Positions 8,135 through 18,995 of a stretch of 64,000 bases of DNA are shown piece by piece. Positions within the stretch are counted from its first letter, which is position 1. Every line of letters starts with the position of its first letter. Below the pieces are notes generated by a model. The model saw only the letters and a program-made list of their open reading frames with translations, ran no database searches and had not been told where the DNA came from. Both the position numbers and the translations under genes were made by a program. Origin of the DNA: Novakomyces olei. Its lineage: Eukaryota; Ascomycota; Novakomycetes; Novakomycetales; Novakomycetaceae. Location of the stretch: NCBI GenBank assembly GCA_016906335.1, contig JADEYG010000003.1, forward strand, positions 1,364,001-1,428,000, written 5' to 3'.

Positions 8135-10412
8135 ATGAGCAAACTCGGGATATCACTCAAGCTCCACGGGCAGGCAGACCTGCCGTACCTCGCAATTCCG
8201 CGATTGGGGAATTTAATCGAGTTTCCCCAATGGAAACAGAAATTGTCGGAGGTGTTGACCACGTACGGGCTTCAGCACGTCATGCCCGATTACAAGGGAG
8301 AAAAAGCTGCGACCGAGGATGTGGCTTACCAGTCAACGATGGCCATACTTCTGCTTACACTAAAGGAAGCTATCTCTGTGCCAGTACTTGACGACCTGTG
8401 CCAAAAGGCGCCAAATCCGGAAATTCTGTTGGCAAATGTCAGCAACGCATTTCAGGAACGAAAATACCGCCTTTTAGTCCAAGTCAGTAGCGAGCTGTAT
8501 GGACTAAAAGCACAGAGCTTGGGGGAGGTGGCAGGACTCCACACAAAATTTAATAGTCTGGTGACCAGCTTGGGAGAGCTGCGAAACGACCTTTGTCAAG
8601 AGGAAGTTCTCCAAATTTATCTCAACATGATACGAAATTGCAACTCTTTGAATTCGGAAATTCGTGTTTGGGAACGAGCAAAAAATGTCCTTCTGAAGGA
8701 TATACAAGAAATTGTCGTTGAAGCTACGCAAAGCCACGGCGAAAGCGCCGAAACTGCGCTGACAACGTTCCGCGCCTCTACTTGTCATTACTGCAAAAAA
8801 GGAGGCCATACAGAGGAACGCTGCAGACTTAAAAATAATACTTGTTTTGTCTGTGGAGCAAAGGGCCATTTTAAAAATAATTGTCCTAAAGCAACAAACC
8901 AGATGAATAGTAATAAACTCGGTGAACAATTTTATCAGGATGCCTTTATTAATGCCATTACACCAAACACCATTAATAAAAATTGGATTCTCGATTGTGG
9001 TGCGTCGCAACACATGACTTATAATAAAACCGGCTTAACCAATTTTAAAAAAATACAATAGCCATGAAAATCATTTTGTCATAGCTGCCGGAAAAGAAAA
9101 GTTGAGAGTACTGGGCAGTGGGGATATTTCACTTACGACGTCCCAAAACAAACAATTTATTTTGAAAAATGTGCTGTGGGTTCCCCAACTGGGGTACAAT
9201 TTAATTTCACTTGGCGCATTAGACACAGAATTAATTTCTGTCACATTTGATAATGGAAAAGCTACACTGTTTAAGACACAGAATAAAGAAGTGCTTGAAA
9301 CATTTGAGAAAGAAGATAACCTTTATTCCCTTCGGACAAAACAAATTGGTTATATTACAGAAAACAAAGCTCTTGCGATAAGTGTTCCTGAGAAACAAAA
9401 ATTATGGCACGACCGCTTAATGCACTTGAACGAAAATTATATGATAAAACTCGCTAAAGGCCTTGGAGCAGGAAAAATACAACAAGACCTTGACAAGACA
9501 AATATAAAAGTTAAATGCGAAAGTTGTATCAAAGGAAAAATGGCACGCCAACCATTTCCAGAAGGACGCCTAAGAGCAGAAACAAAGTTTGAATTACTGC
9601 ACAGTGATGTATGTGGACCATTTCCAGTTTCAGCTTCAGGGAAATGTTACTTTGTTACGTTGATTGATGACTTAACCGGATATACATTTTTATTCACAAT
9701 CGCCAATAAATTTGACGTTAACAATTGCATACAAAATTTGGTTAATTTGATTAAAACTCAGTTTGGAATATCTGTCAAAAGAATTCGAAGCGACAACGGG
9801 GGAGAATTTGTTAATCAAGCTCTTAAATCCTACATGCAAGAAAAGGGAATTATTCACGAACTGACTGCGCCCTACACTCCACAACAAAATGGTGTTGCAG
9901 AAAGGGCAAACAGAACAATACTCAACAGAGTCAGGGCTACAATGAGTGAAAGAAACGTCCCCGAATACTTGTGGGACGAAGCAGTAAACGCTTGTGTATA
10001 CATTAAAAATCGTAGCCCGACGAGAATTAACGACTACACGCCCTACGAAATGGTATTTGACAAGGCTCCGATACTAGACCACTTAAGGGTATTTGGATGC
10101 AAAGCCTTTGTCTTGAAAAAACAAGGAGATATTAAAAAACTCGACACTCGTAGTGAACCACATGTATTTGTTGGCTACCAAACAAATGCCAAGGCTTATC
10201 GACTATGGAACCCTTTGACGAGAAAAGTGGTTATTTCGCGTGATGTGGTATTTAATGAATCTGAATTTTATGACGCAAACAACAAGAAAAGAATTTAGAG
10301 AGAAGAGAAATGCCTTTAACTATGGGAGGAGGAAATATATTGTCTCAGAAAATTTACAAACTGAACAAACACCCGAATATTCTTCTAATTCTGATGAAAA
10401 TGAGGAAGAATG
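8135..10412 (+). pseudogene. Gag-pol region of Copia-A copy A0 (gag, protease, integrase), broken
   Basis: Fossil Ty1/Copia coding region. The Gag part starts MSKLGISLKLHGQADLPYLA and ends with two zinc knuckles, CHYCKKGGHTEERC and CFVCGAKGHFKNNC, near 8785-8885. A protease motif (LDCGASQHMT) lies near 8990. A GAG-pre-integrase segment (LWHDRLMHLNENYM, CESCIKGKMARQPF) and the integrase core (HSDVCGPFPVS, SDNGGEF, PYTPQQNGVAERANRT) follow. Integrase before RT is the Copia order. At least one break is visible. Confidence 0.85.
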
Positions 10413-10592
10413 TGTTGAATCTATAATTTCGAACGTGTTAATTTGAAACGTGTTGTATTCAATTTCGTTGGCCAACATAGTTCTATCTAGATCTATTTAT
10501 AGTCTTCTCAATGACAGTCACAATTACCAGGGTAAACTTCATTTTTTTTCTAAGTAATCAGCTGCTGCAAAAGCTTGATATACTTTCCTATA
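10413..10592 (-). repeat. B1 3' LTR
   Basis: A 180-bp Copia-B LTR, read TATAGG...TTCAACA on the minus strand. It is nearly identical to the two B2 LTRs. The purine run GAGAGGGAG next to it (10593-10601 on the minus strand) is the polypurine tract. Confidence 0.9.
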
Positions 10593-11398
10593 CTCCCTCT
10601 CAAGCTTGTAATGATTCAATTCTAGAGTCCCCTTTCACCAGTTTTTGTCGCAAATGTATAAAAATCTTTTTACACAAAGGCTTTGTTAAAATATCCGCAA
10701 GCTGTTCTTTTGTAGATATATAATCAACAATTACTGTGCCGTTTTCCGTTAAATTGCGCAAAAACATATATCGTACATCAAGGTGCTTTAGTCGTCTCAT
10801 TGGGCTTGTTTTATGCGCAATACAAATTGCGCTTTTGTTGTCGGAGCAAACACGAATTGGAGACTCAATTTTTAAAAGCTCCTTGGCCAGGTTGTAGAGA
10901 CCTAATGTATGCACAATCGCCGTACAAGCACTTATATATTCAGCCTCGCATGTCGATAACGCAACAACTTTTTGTTTTGTTGACATCCAATGAATTAATG
11001 AATTACCCAGAAACAATGCCATTCCCGAAGTGGATTTCCTTTCGTCTCTATCACTTGCGTAGTCGGCATCGCAATAAACTTTCATGACTGGTTCAACCGA
11101 ATTGCTTTGATATTCCAGTCCCTTGTCTTTTGTATCCCTTAAATAAGCCGTGATACATTGAACCAGTTCGAGACATTCATCTGTAGGCTTTTCTTGATAT
11201 CTTGCTGCGTGGGATACAGCGAAGGATATATCTGGCCGAGTGCATCTGCTTATCCAAAGTAGCATGCCAATCCATTTGCGGTACTTTTCATTGTTTATAG
11301 GTTTCCCATTCAATTCCACGTAATTCCTTATGGGAATTCGTTTTTTAGGCAAGTCGTAGCAATCGAATTCTTTAATTATTTTTGTAATTGCTGCCTTC
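10413..11398 (-). mobile_element. Copia-B copy B1, 3' part (inverted)
   Basis: On the minus strand this matches B2 from about 26925 to its 3' end: the last part of RT, RNase H (YCDADYASDRDERKSTSGMA, then STCEAEYISACTAI) and the 3' LTR. The 3' LTR end touches GAATG at 10408-10412. The other end carries CCTTC at 11394-11398, the inverse of GAAGG at 7717-7721. The reading frame of this piece is open. Confidence 0.9.
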
Positions 11399-11677
11399 TG
11401 AAGAAATTTAATTTGGCTTGTTGTAGAGAATAGTGTTGTATCTCCTTTTAGCTACTTTTCTAAGTCTACTGACGCTGTACTATATAGTTTCTTTGGTTCC
11501 AGCCACCGAGTTACACTTTGGTAGCGCAAGCCTCTTTGTACTCAGTTCCAGCCACTCCAGCCACTCCAGCCACTCCAGCCACTCCAGCCACTCCAGCCAC
11601 TCCAGCCATTCCTCCTCTTTCTGTAGCCAGCCTTCCTGTTCTTTTTCTGTGACGTCCAAGCTTGACATATTCCTATA
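11399..11677 (-). repeat. A2 3' LTR
   Basis: A 279-bp Copia-A LTR with six units of the 9-bp repeat (11554-11607). The polypurine tract (GAGAGGGAG on the minus strand) follows at 11678. Confidence 0.93.
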
Positions 11678-14600
11678 CTCCCTCTCAAGCTTGTTGTCGT
11701 CACTTTCACGTGTTTCGCCTTTAAGTATCTTTTGTTGTAGGTAGTTAAATATTTTTTTGCACAAGGGCTTTGTAAGCATATCCGCCACTTGTTCTTTTGT
11801 GGAAACATAGTCCATAATAATTCTGCCCTTCTCAGTAAGGTCCCGTAAAAACATGAAGCGCACATCCAGGTGTTTTAAGCGTCTCATAGGGCTCGCTTTG
11901 TGTGATACGTAAATTGCGCTGTTATTGTCCGAGCACACTCTTAGGGGGTGGTCCAGGTTAAGTATTTTTTTGACCAGATTTTTTATTCCCAGTCCCGTTA
12001 CAATTGCAGAGCACGCACTGACATATTCTGCTTCGCATGTTGATAATGCAATAATTTTTTGTTTTGAGGAACTCCAGTGAATTAGCGATGTTCCTAAAAA
12101 CATTGCCATTCCTGATGTGGAGTGTCTGTCAGATGCTTCGCTAGCGTAATCGGCGTCACAGTAAATCGTAAGGGTGCAAGGGACAGTGTTGCTTTGGTAT
12201 TCGATTCCAAGTTCCTTCGTGTCTCTTAAGTAAGTTGTAATTTGTTTAATTAGTTCCAGACATTCGGTAGTTGGGTTTTCTTGAATCTTGCAGCGTGGGA
12301 TACGGCAAATGCTATGTCTGGTCTTGTGCATCTGCTTATCCATAGTAGCATTCCAACGCATTTTCGGTATTCCGTCTGCTCAATCGGTTTTCCATTTAAC
12401 ACAACGTAATTTTTAATTGGCGTCTTTTTTCTTGGTGTATCTTGACAGTTAATTTCTTTTACTGCCTTTGAAATGGCAGCTTTTTGGGTAATTTTCATGT
12501 TGCCGATTTTTCTGTCATAACTGAATTCCATACCAAGGAATTGGTGAATTTGTCCAAGGTCTTTAATTTTAAAAGCCTGCCCGAGTTTTGTTTTCGTGTT
12601 ATCGATTTCGTACATTTCTTCACCAATAATAATTATATCGTCAACATAAATTAACAAAAACGAATTTCGTTTTGCATTGTGTAAAATGCAGTTTTCTGTT
12701 GTGGATTCCAAAAATCCTAAAGCTGATAATGTTGTAAATAATTTTTTGTACCAGCATCTCGGGGCCTGCTTTAGTCCATAAAGTGACCGTAGTAGTTTGC
12801 AAACTCTTCCGGTTCCATCATCAAAGCCTTCGGGCTGTCTCATAAAGACACATTCTTCCAGGTCTCCATTTAGAAACGCCGTTGTTACGTCCATTTGATG
12901 GATATGCCATTTCTTTGAAACGGCAAAGGCAAGAAGTGTGCGTAGTGATTCAAGGGCCATAGTTGGTGCGTAAGTTGCCTGATAATCAATACCCTCGCGT
13001 TGCGAAAATCCCTTTGCAACCAGCCTTGCTCTATATCGTTCAACTTCTCCTTGATTATTGGCTTTCGCTTTAAAAACCCACCGGTTTCCAATTATATCAG
13101 CTCCCTCTGGAGCATGTACCAATTTCCACGCATTGTTTTCCTTCATTGCATTTAATTCAGTCTCCATAGCCTCTTCCCATTCCCGAGCGTGCAAACTGTT
13201 GCGCGCCTGCTTTGTATTGTTTGGCTCTATAATTTCATTTATTGCCACATGCGCTCTATCATAAATTCCTGGAGCATGACGAATTCTGGTTGAGCGTCTG
13301 ATTCCGTCGTTTGAAATGGTTGTTCCTAATTCTTGTGTATCATTCTGCTGCTGTGTTTCGTGATTGTCCTGATTTTCGTCCTCTAGTATATCGTCATTAA
13401 CATTAATTGAGTCAGTCGTGTCTTGAAAAAATTGCTCCGAGTCTTCTGACGTGCCATCTGATGACGTGATACATTCTTCCTCATTTTCATCAGAATTAGA
13501 AGAATATTCGGGTGTTTGTTCAGTTTGTAAATTTTCTGAGACAAATATATTTCCTCCTCCCATAGTTAAAGGCATTTCTCTTCTCTCTAAATTCTTTTCT
13601 TGTTTGTTTGCGTCATAAAATTCAGATTCATTAAATACCACATCACGCGAAATAACCACTTTTCTCGTCAAAGGGTTCCATAGTCGATAAGCCTTGGCAT
13701 TTGTTTGGTAGCCAACAAATACATGTGGTTCACTACGAGTGTCGAGTTTTTTAATATCTCCTTGTTTTTTCAAGACAAAGGCTTTGCATCCAAATACCCT
13801 TAAGTGGTCTAGTATCGGAGCCTTGTCAAATACCATTTCGTAGGGCGTGTAGTCGTTAATTCTCGTCGGGCTACGATTTTTAATGTATACACAAGCGTTT
13901 ACTGCTTCGTCCCACAAGTATTCGGGGACGTTTCTTTCACTCATTGTAGCCCTGACTCTGTTGAGTATTGTTCTGTTTGCCCTTTCTGCAACACCATTTT
14001 GTTGTGGAGTGTAGGGCGCAGTCAGTTCGTGAATAATTCCCTTTTCTTGCATGTAGGATTTAAGAGCTTGATTAACAAATTCTCCCCGTTGTCGCTTCGA
14101 ATTCTTTTGACAGATATTCCAAACTGAGTTTTAATCAAATTAACCAAATTTTGTATGCAATTGTTAACGTCAAATTTATTGGCGATTGTGAATAAAAATG
14201 TATATCCGGTTAAGTCATCAATCAACGTAACAAAGTAACATTTCCCTGAAGCTGAAACTGGAAATGGTCCACATACATCACTGTGCAGTAATTCAAACTT
14301 TGTTTCTGCTCTTAGGCGTCCTTCTGGAAATGGTTGGCGTGCCATTTTTCCTTTGATACAACTTTCGCATTTAACTTTTATATTTGTCTTGTCAAGGTCT
14401 TGTTGTATTTTTCCTGCTCCAAGGCCTTTAGCGAGTTTTATCATATAATTTTCGTTCAAGTGCATTAAGCGGTCGTGCCATAATTTTTGTTTCTCAGGAA
14501 CACTTATCGCAAGAGCTTTGTTTTCTGTAATATAACCAATTTGTTTTGTCCGAAGGGAATAAAGGTTATCTTCTTTCTCAAATGTTTCAAGCACTTCTTT

Positions 14601-15750
14601 ATTCTGTGTCTTAAACAGTGTAGCTTTTCCATTATCAAATGTGACAGAAATTAATTCTGTGTCTAATGCGCCAAGTGAAATTAAATTGTACCCCAGTTGG
14701 GGAACCCACAGCACATTTTTCAAAATAAATTGTTTGTTTTGGGACGTCGTAAGTGAAATATCCCCACTGCCCAGTACTCTCAACTTTTCTTTTCCGGCAG
14801 CTATGACAAAATGATTTTCATGGCTATTGTATTTTTTTAAAATTGGTTAAGCCGGTTTTATTATAAGTCATGTGTTGCGACGCACCACAATCGAGAATCC
14901 AATTTTTATTAATGGTGTTTGGTGTAATGGCATTAATAAAGGCATCCTGATAAAATTGTTCACCGAGTTTATTACTATTCATCTGGTTTGTTGCTTTAGG
15001 ACAATTATTTTTAAAATGGCCCTTTGCTCCACAGACAAAACAAGTATTATTTTTAAGTCTGCAGCGTTCCTCTGTATGGCCTCCTTTTTTGCAGTAATGA
15101 CAAGTAGAGGCGCGGAACGTTGTCAGCGCAGTTTCGGCGCTTTCGCCGTGGCTTTGCGTAGCTTCAACGACAATTTCTTGTATATCCTTCAGAAGGACAT
15201 TTTTTGCTCGTTCCCAAACACGAATTTCCGAATTCAAAGAGTTGCAATTTCGTATCATGTTGAGATAAATTTGGAGAACTTCCTCTTGACAAAGGTCGTT
15301 TCGCAGCTCTCCCAAGCTGGTCACCAGACTATTAAATTTTGTGTGGAGTCCTGCCACCTCCCCCAAGCTCTGTGCTTTTAGTCCATACAGCTCGCTACTG
15401 ACTTGGACTAAAAGGCGGTATTTTCGTTCCTGAAATGCGTTGCTGACATTTGCCAACAGAATTTCCGGATTTGGCGCCTTTTGGCACAGGTCGTCAAGTA
15501 CTGGCACAGAGATAGCTTCCTTTAGTGTAAGCAGAAGTATGGCCATCGTTGACTGGTAAGCCACATCCTCGGTCGCAGCTTTTTCTCCCTTGTAATCGGG
15601 CATGACGTGCTGAAGCCCGTACGTGGTCAACACCTCCGACAATTTCTGTTTCCATTGGGGAAACTCGATTAAATTCCCCAATCGCGGAATTGCGAGGTAC
15701 GGCAGGTCTGCCTGCCCGTGGAGCTTGAGTGATATCCCGAGTTTGCTCAT
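11678..15750 (-). pseudogene. Gag-pol region of Copia A2, broken
   Basis: Fossil Ty1/Copia coding region. Going 5' to 3' on the minus strand it has Gag with two CCHC knuckles (near 15000-15100), a protease (LDCGASQHMT), GAG-pre-integrase, integrase (PYTPQQNGVAERANRT near 13990), an acidic linker, reverse transcriptase (TTAFLNGDLEECVFM, LLIYVDDIIIIGE near 12640) and RNase H (YCDADYASEASDRHSTSGMA near 12150; STCEAEYVSACSAIV). It is nearly identical to A3 and to A0. A few breaks are visible. Confidence 0.9.
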
Positions 15751-15775
15751 ATTGACTGAACTCAGACTCTTAATC

Positions 15776-16055
15776 TGAAGAAATTTAATTTGGCTTGTTG
15801 TAGAGAATAGTGTTGTATCTCCTTTTAGCTACTTTTCTAAGTCTACTGACGCTGTACTATATAGTTTCTTTGGTTCCAGCCACCGAGTTACACTTTGGTA
15901 GCGCAAGCCTCTTTGTACTCAGTTCCAGCCACTCCAGCCACTCCAGCCACTCCAGCCACTCCAGCCACTCCAGCCACTCCAGCCATTCCTCCTCTTTTCT
16001 GTAGCCAGCCTTCCTGTTCTTTTTCTGTGACGTCCAAGCTTGACATATTCCTATA
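15776..16055 (-). repeat. A2 5' LTR (probably hybrid after inversion)
   Basis: A 280-bp Copia-A LTR with six 9-bp units (15931-15984). On the inversion model this LTR and the one at 7722 are the two exchange sites, so its outer flank (from 16056) belonged originally to A0. Confidence 0.85.
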
Positions 16056-18108
16056 ACAAGAATAAATATCTGAAACTTTTGTCAACCTGAACAATGCCTT
16101 TTTCGAATGCATTCTTATGTTTTTGAAGAAATACCACAGTATAAAGCTGCTTTTGTCAAAGCACTATAAACGAGTTCTAAAATGAGATAAAATTAACATT
16201 GTTTTGCTGTTGCTGTAACTCTACGCCAGGTAAGCATGGCAATGCTGCCTTCGTTTTTCAAGGAACTTCGAACTCAATCTGACTTTATCAATTTTCTTTT
16301 GGGATGAAAAACTATGAAGTCAAAGATAGTAAAGCTCGGTATTGACATGTGAATTATTCACAACGGGCCAAATTAATTTAAAACAATAACATTTTGAGGG
16401 CATCAACATGTTTATTTGTAGTAGAACTTTGAGAAATAGATGATATTGACATTATCATCATAAGGGAAAAAATCGGTTAAAAAAATAGCGATATAAAATG
16501 GGCTAGCTAAAAAAGCTTTTGAAGAGCATTTAACTGTTTAAATTTTTTGGTTCACTCAATAGTTCTTAGTTGTTTGTTAAAGACCGCATTGTTTTATTTA
16601 CTATTGATAGATCCTATTAATATTGGCGGGTAGCTGAGTACATGATATGTGTGCGTCACTGTTGCGTCATTTGTGCAAATTGGAGTAGTTCGCCGTCAGA
16701 TAAGCAAAGTATTTAAAGGTCTCCAATAGTCTGGCAATAGCGTTTCCCGGTATATCTCTTTCGATGTGTTAAATGCGTTTTCTAATCGGCTGCCAACCTA
16801 CTCAATTTTCTTTACTATTTTGATACATTTAGCTGTATCGTTACTGTTACGTTCTACTCACAATAATTCGACTTGCGTTTCTCGAAATTTTTGTTTGTGA
16901 TGGTGTATACAACGCGGATTGTTTATAAATGACTTATTCTGCTATTTAAAATCAACTCTAAAGTTGCTAATTCTTCTTTTAAATTCTCACACAGAATTTT
17001 TTTTTTTTGTAATATTATATTCTGCAATTAATTATAAGAACTTATCTGTGAGCACAGCAAGGAAAAGCGCATTTTTATAGCTGTCAATGAGAGTGATAAT
17101 GCAATCATGACCTCAACGCGATCTGGAAATGGCTCGAAAATAGGCACGTTTTGTGTAACGTGACACAGGCTTATGGTGCAGCAACTTATTAATAGTAAAA
17201 ACAGAATTCAATAGGAACACAAACAATCGATGAAAATGGGATCTCTAAGTGCAGTTACATAAACATGGCATAACTACTGTAGATGATGCCTTTCTGATAT
17301 TTGAAATATGTTCCTGTTACAGGCGTGTGATGCCTATTTGCAAACATTAATATTAGTTTAAGGAAAACATAATTTATCTTTTTCTGCCCAAGACTATTCA
17401 TTGAAATAATGCTGATTTATAAAGATGTATATTTTTAATTGAGAATGTTAACTCTGTTTAATTAACTGCTCTATAAAAAATTTTATAGATTCCCTACTAA
17501 GCGTCATTGCCAAATGTACGCTTCTAGCATAAGTGAAAGGTTACTGCGCATAATTATCCCAATTAGTTAAACCTCACGTTTTCGATAGTCCCCCTCGACT
17601 GAACAATTTTGTTTAACAACGCCAATCCAATTTTTGAATTTCTGGTTCTTAATTCCAAATAGAGTTTTTGTAAATGCATCAGCTTTCTTCTGTTGCGTAA
17701 GGAAATAGGCAAAACTCGGGTTTATTTCTTAATCACGTCTTAGACAAAGTAGTATTGTATTTTATAATGTTTGGCTCCTTTTTTAGGGCCTGTGCAGTTT
17801 GCCTATTAAGTCCATGGTTGATTGTCGCAGTAGATAGGAAACTGGATACCTGTCTTTTATTCAAGACTATGTTTTAGATAGACCTTCTTGAGCGCCTTGA
17901 TACAATTAGTAATACGCAGCATTTATACTGCTTGTTGCGAGTAATGACTTTTTCTTTGGGCATGAGGATGTTGGATAACCCGCTGAATCTTCATCTTTCC
18001 GTTCATAGACTTAAACGTTTTATAAATTTCATTCGTATCATAAGCCATGTAGTCTGTGCTCCTAAAGATATTTTATTATCTTCTTGAATGCTAAAATATG
18101 CTCAGTAG
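16056..18108. other. AT-rich sequence without recognisable genes
   Basis: About 2 kb between the A2 LTR and a solo LTR. I see no frame of useful length on either strand, no terminal repeats, no tRNA-like cloverleaf and no resemblance to the elements around it. A run of T lies near 16995-17007. It may be host intergenic DNA or transposon sequence too old to recognise. It is the only long stretch here not explained by an LTR element. Confidence 0.6.
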
Positions 18109-18320
18109 TATAGGAAAGTAAATCAAGATTGTGCAGCGGCTAATTACTAACTATAGAAATATAATTTACCGTGAGAAGTAGGATAAATTGTACTGTGAGA
18201 AATGCGATGGCAAACCGGCAGACTATAAATAGACTTAGCTAGAATCACTATAATTAACGAAAATTGAATACAACATTTATTCCATTTAACACGTTCAAAA
18301 CAAATTTACTAGATTCAACA
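18109..18320 (+). repeat. Solo LTR, diverged Copia-B relative
   Basis: A 212-bp sequence starting TATAGGAAAGTA and ending AGATTCAACA, matching the ends of the 181-bp Copia-B LTR with scattered differences in between. It includes ACTATAAATAG near 18221, the TATA box. It is bounded by a perfect 5-bp target-site duplication, AGTAG at 18104-18108 and 18321-18325. No internal region remains. Confidence 0.85.
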
Positions 18321-18404
18321 AGTAGCAAAATTGTTCGCAAATTGGATCAAAATATTAATGAGCATATGCAACATCTGTCCTTGTCCAATTCGCAATATAC
18401 AAAA

Positions 18405-18578
18405 TATAGGAAAATTGGGCAAGTTTGAAATATGGGAAACTATTCATAAAAGAGCCAAAATTTTAGCTGATCCATAAATAATCGGTTAGAATTCTGACTA
18501 ACTAATAATAGTACAAAGATAAGTAACGAAAATTGAATACAACACTGATTAATATTAACGCGTTCAACTAGATTTTAC
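18405..18578 (+). repeat. Second diverged Copia-B-like LTR, truncated
   Basis: Starts TATAGGAAAATTGGGCAAG and ends near CGCGTTCAACTAGATTTTAC, sharing GAAAATTGAATACAACA and the CGTTCAA motif with the solo LTR at 18109. Its expected last bases are missing where a Copia-A LTR begins at 18579. An old fossil. Confidence 0.6.
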
Positions 18579-18690
18579 TATAGGAATATGTCAAGCTTGG
18601 ACGTCACAGAAAAAGAACAGGAAGGCTGGCTACAGAAAAGAGGAGGAATGGCTGGAGTGGCTGGAGTGGCTGGAGTGGCTGGAGTGGCTG
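18579..18690 (+). repeat. Truncated Copia-A LTR start
   Basis: The first 112 bases of a Copia-A LTR, ending inside the 9-bp repeat after four units. They are followed directly by a complete Copia-A LTR at 18691. Two LTR starts in tandem with a join inside the minisatellite suggest unequal exchange or slippage at the repeat. Confidence 0.9.
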
Positions 18691-18970
18691 TATAGGAATA
18701 TGTCAAGCTTGGACGTCACAGAAAAAGAACAGGAAGGCTGGCTACAGAAAAGAGGAGGAATGGCTGGAGTGGCTGGAGTGGCTGGAGTGGCTGGAGTGGC
18801 TGGAGTGGCTGGAGTGGCTGGAACTGAGTACAAAGAGGCTTGCGCTACCAAAGTGTAACTCGGTGGCTGGAACCAAAGAAACTATATAGTACAGCGTCAG
18901 TAGACTTAGAAAAGTAGCTAAAAGGAGATACAACACTATTCTCTACAACAAGCCAAATTAAATTTCTTCA
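18691..18970 (+). repeat. A3 5' LTR
   Basis: A 280-bp Copia-A LTR with six units of GGCTGGAGT (18762-18815) and a TATA box near 18883. GATTAAGAGTCT follows as the likely primer-binding region. Confidence 0.95.
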
Positions 18971-18995
18971 GATTAAGAGTCTGAGTTCAGTCAAT

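Larger units (their letters stand above)
7722..10412 (+). mobile_element. Copia-A copy A0, 5' part
   Basis: Consists of a Copia-A 5' LTR, gag and the first part of pol through integrase. It ends at 10412 with GAATG, where a Copia-B 3' LTR in opposite orientation begins. With the window's first 490 bases it makes up the two parts of one Copia-A copy that carried B1. Its orientation is now opposite to that of the first part, which points to an inversion. It forms a long inverted repeat with 13485-16055. Confidence 0.8.
11399..16055 (-). mobile_element. Ty1/Copia element A2, LTR to LTR
   Basis: A 4657-bp Copia-A copy with a 3' LTR (11399-11677) and a 5' LTR (15776-16055). The order is gag, protease, integrase, RT, RNase H. 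At its 3' end it abuts Copia-B sequence with CCTTC, matching the GAAGG next to the Copia-A LTR at 7722. It was therefore probably inserted into B1 with a 5-bp duplication before an inversion moved its 5' end away. It has a few breaks. Confidence 0.9.

Noticed and set aside
16056-18108. tRNA genes or a decayed transposase in the non-coding stretch
   Set aside because: I found no cloverleaf-like box A/box B pair and no translated stretch resembling a transposase.
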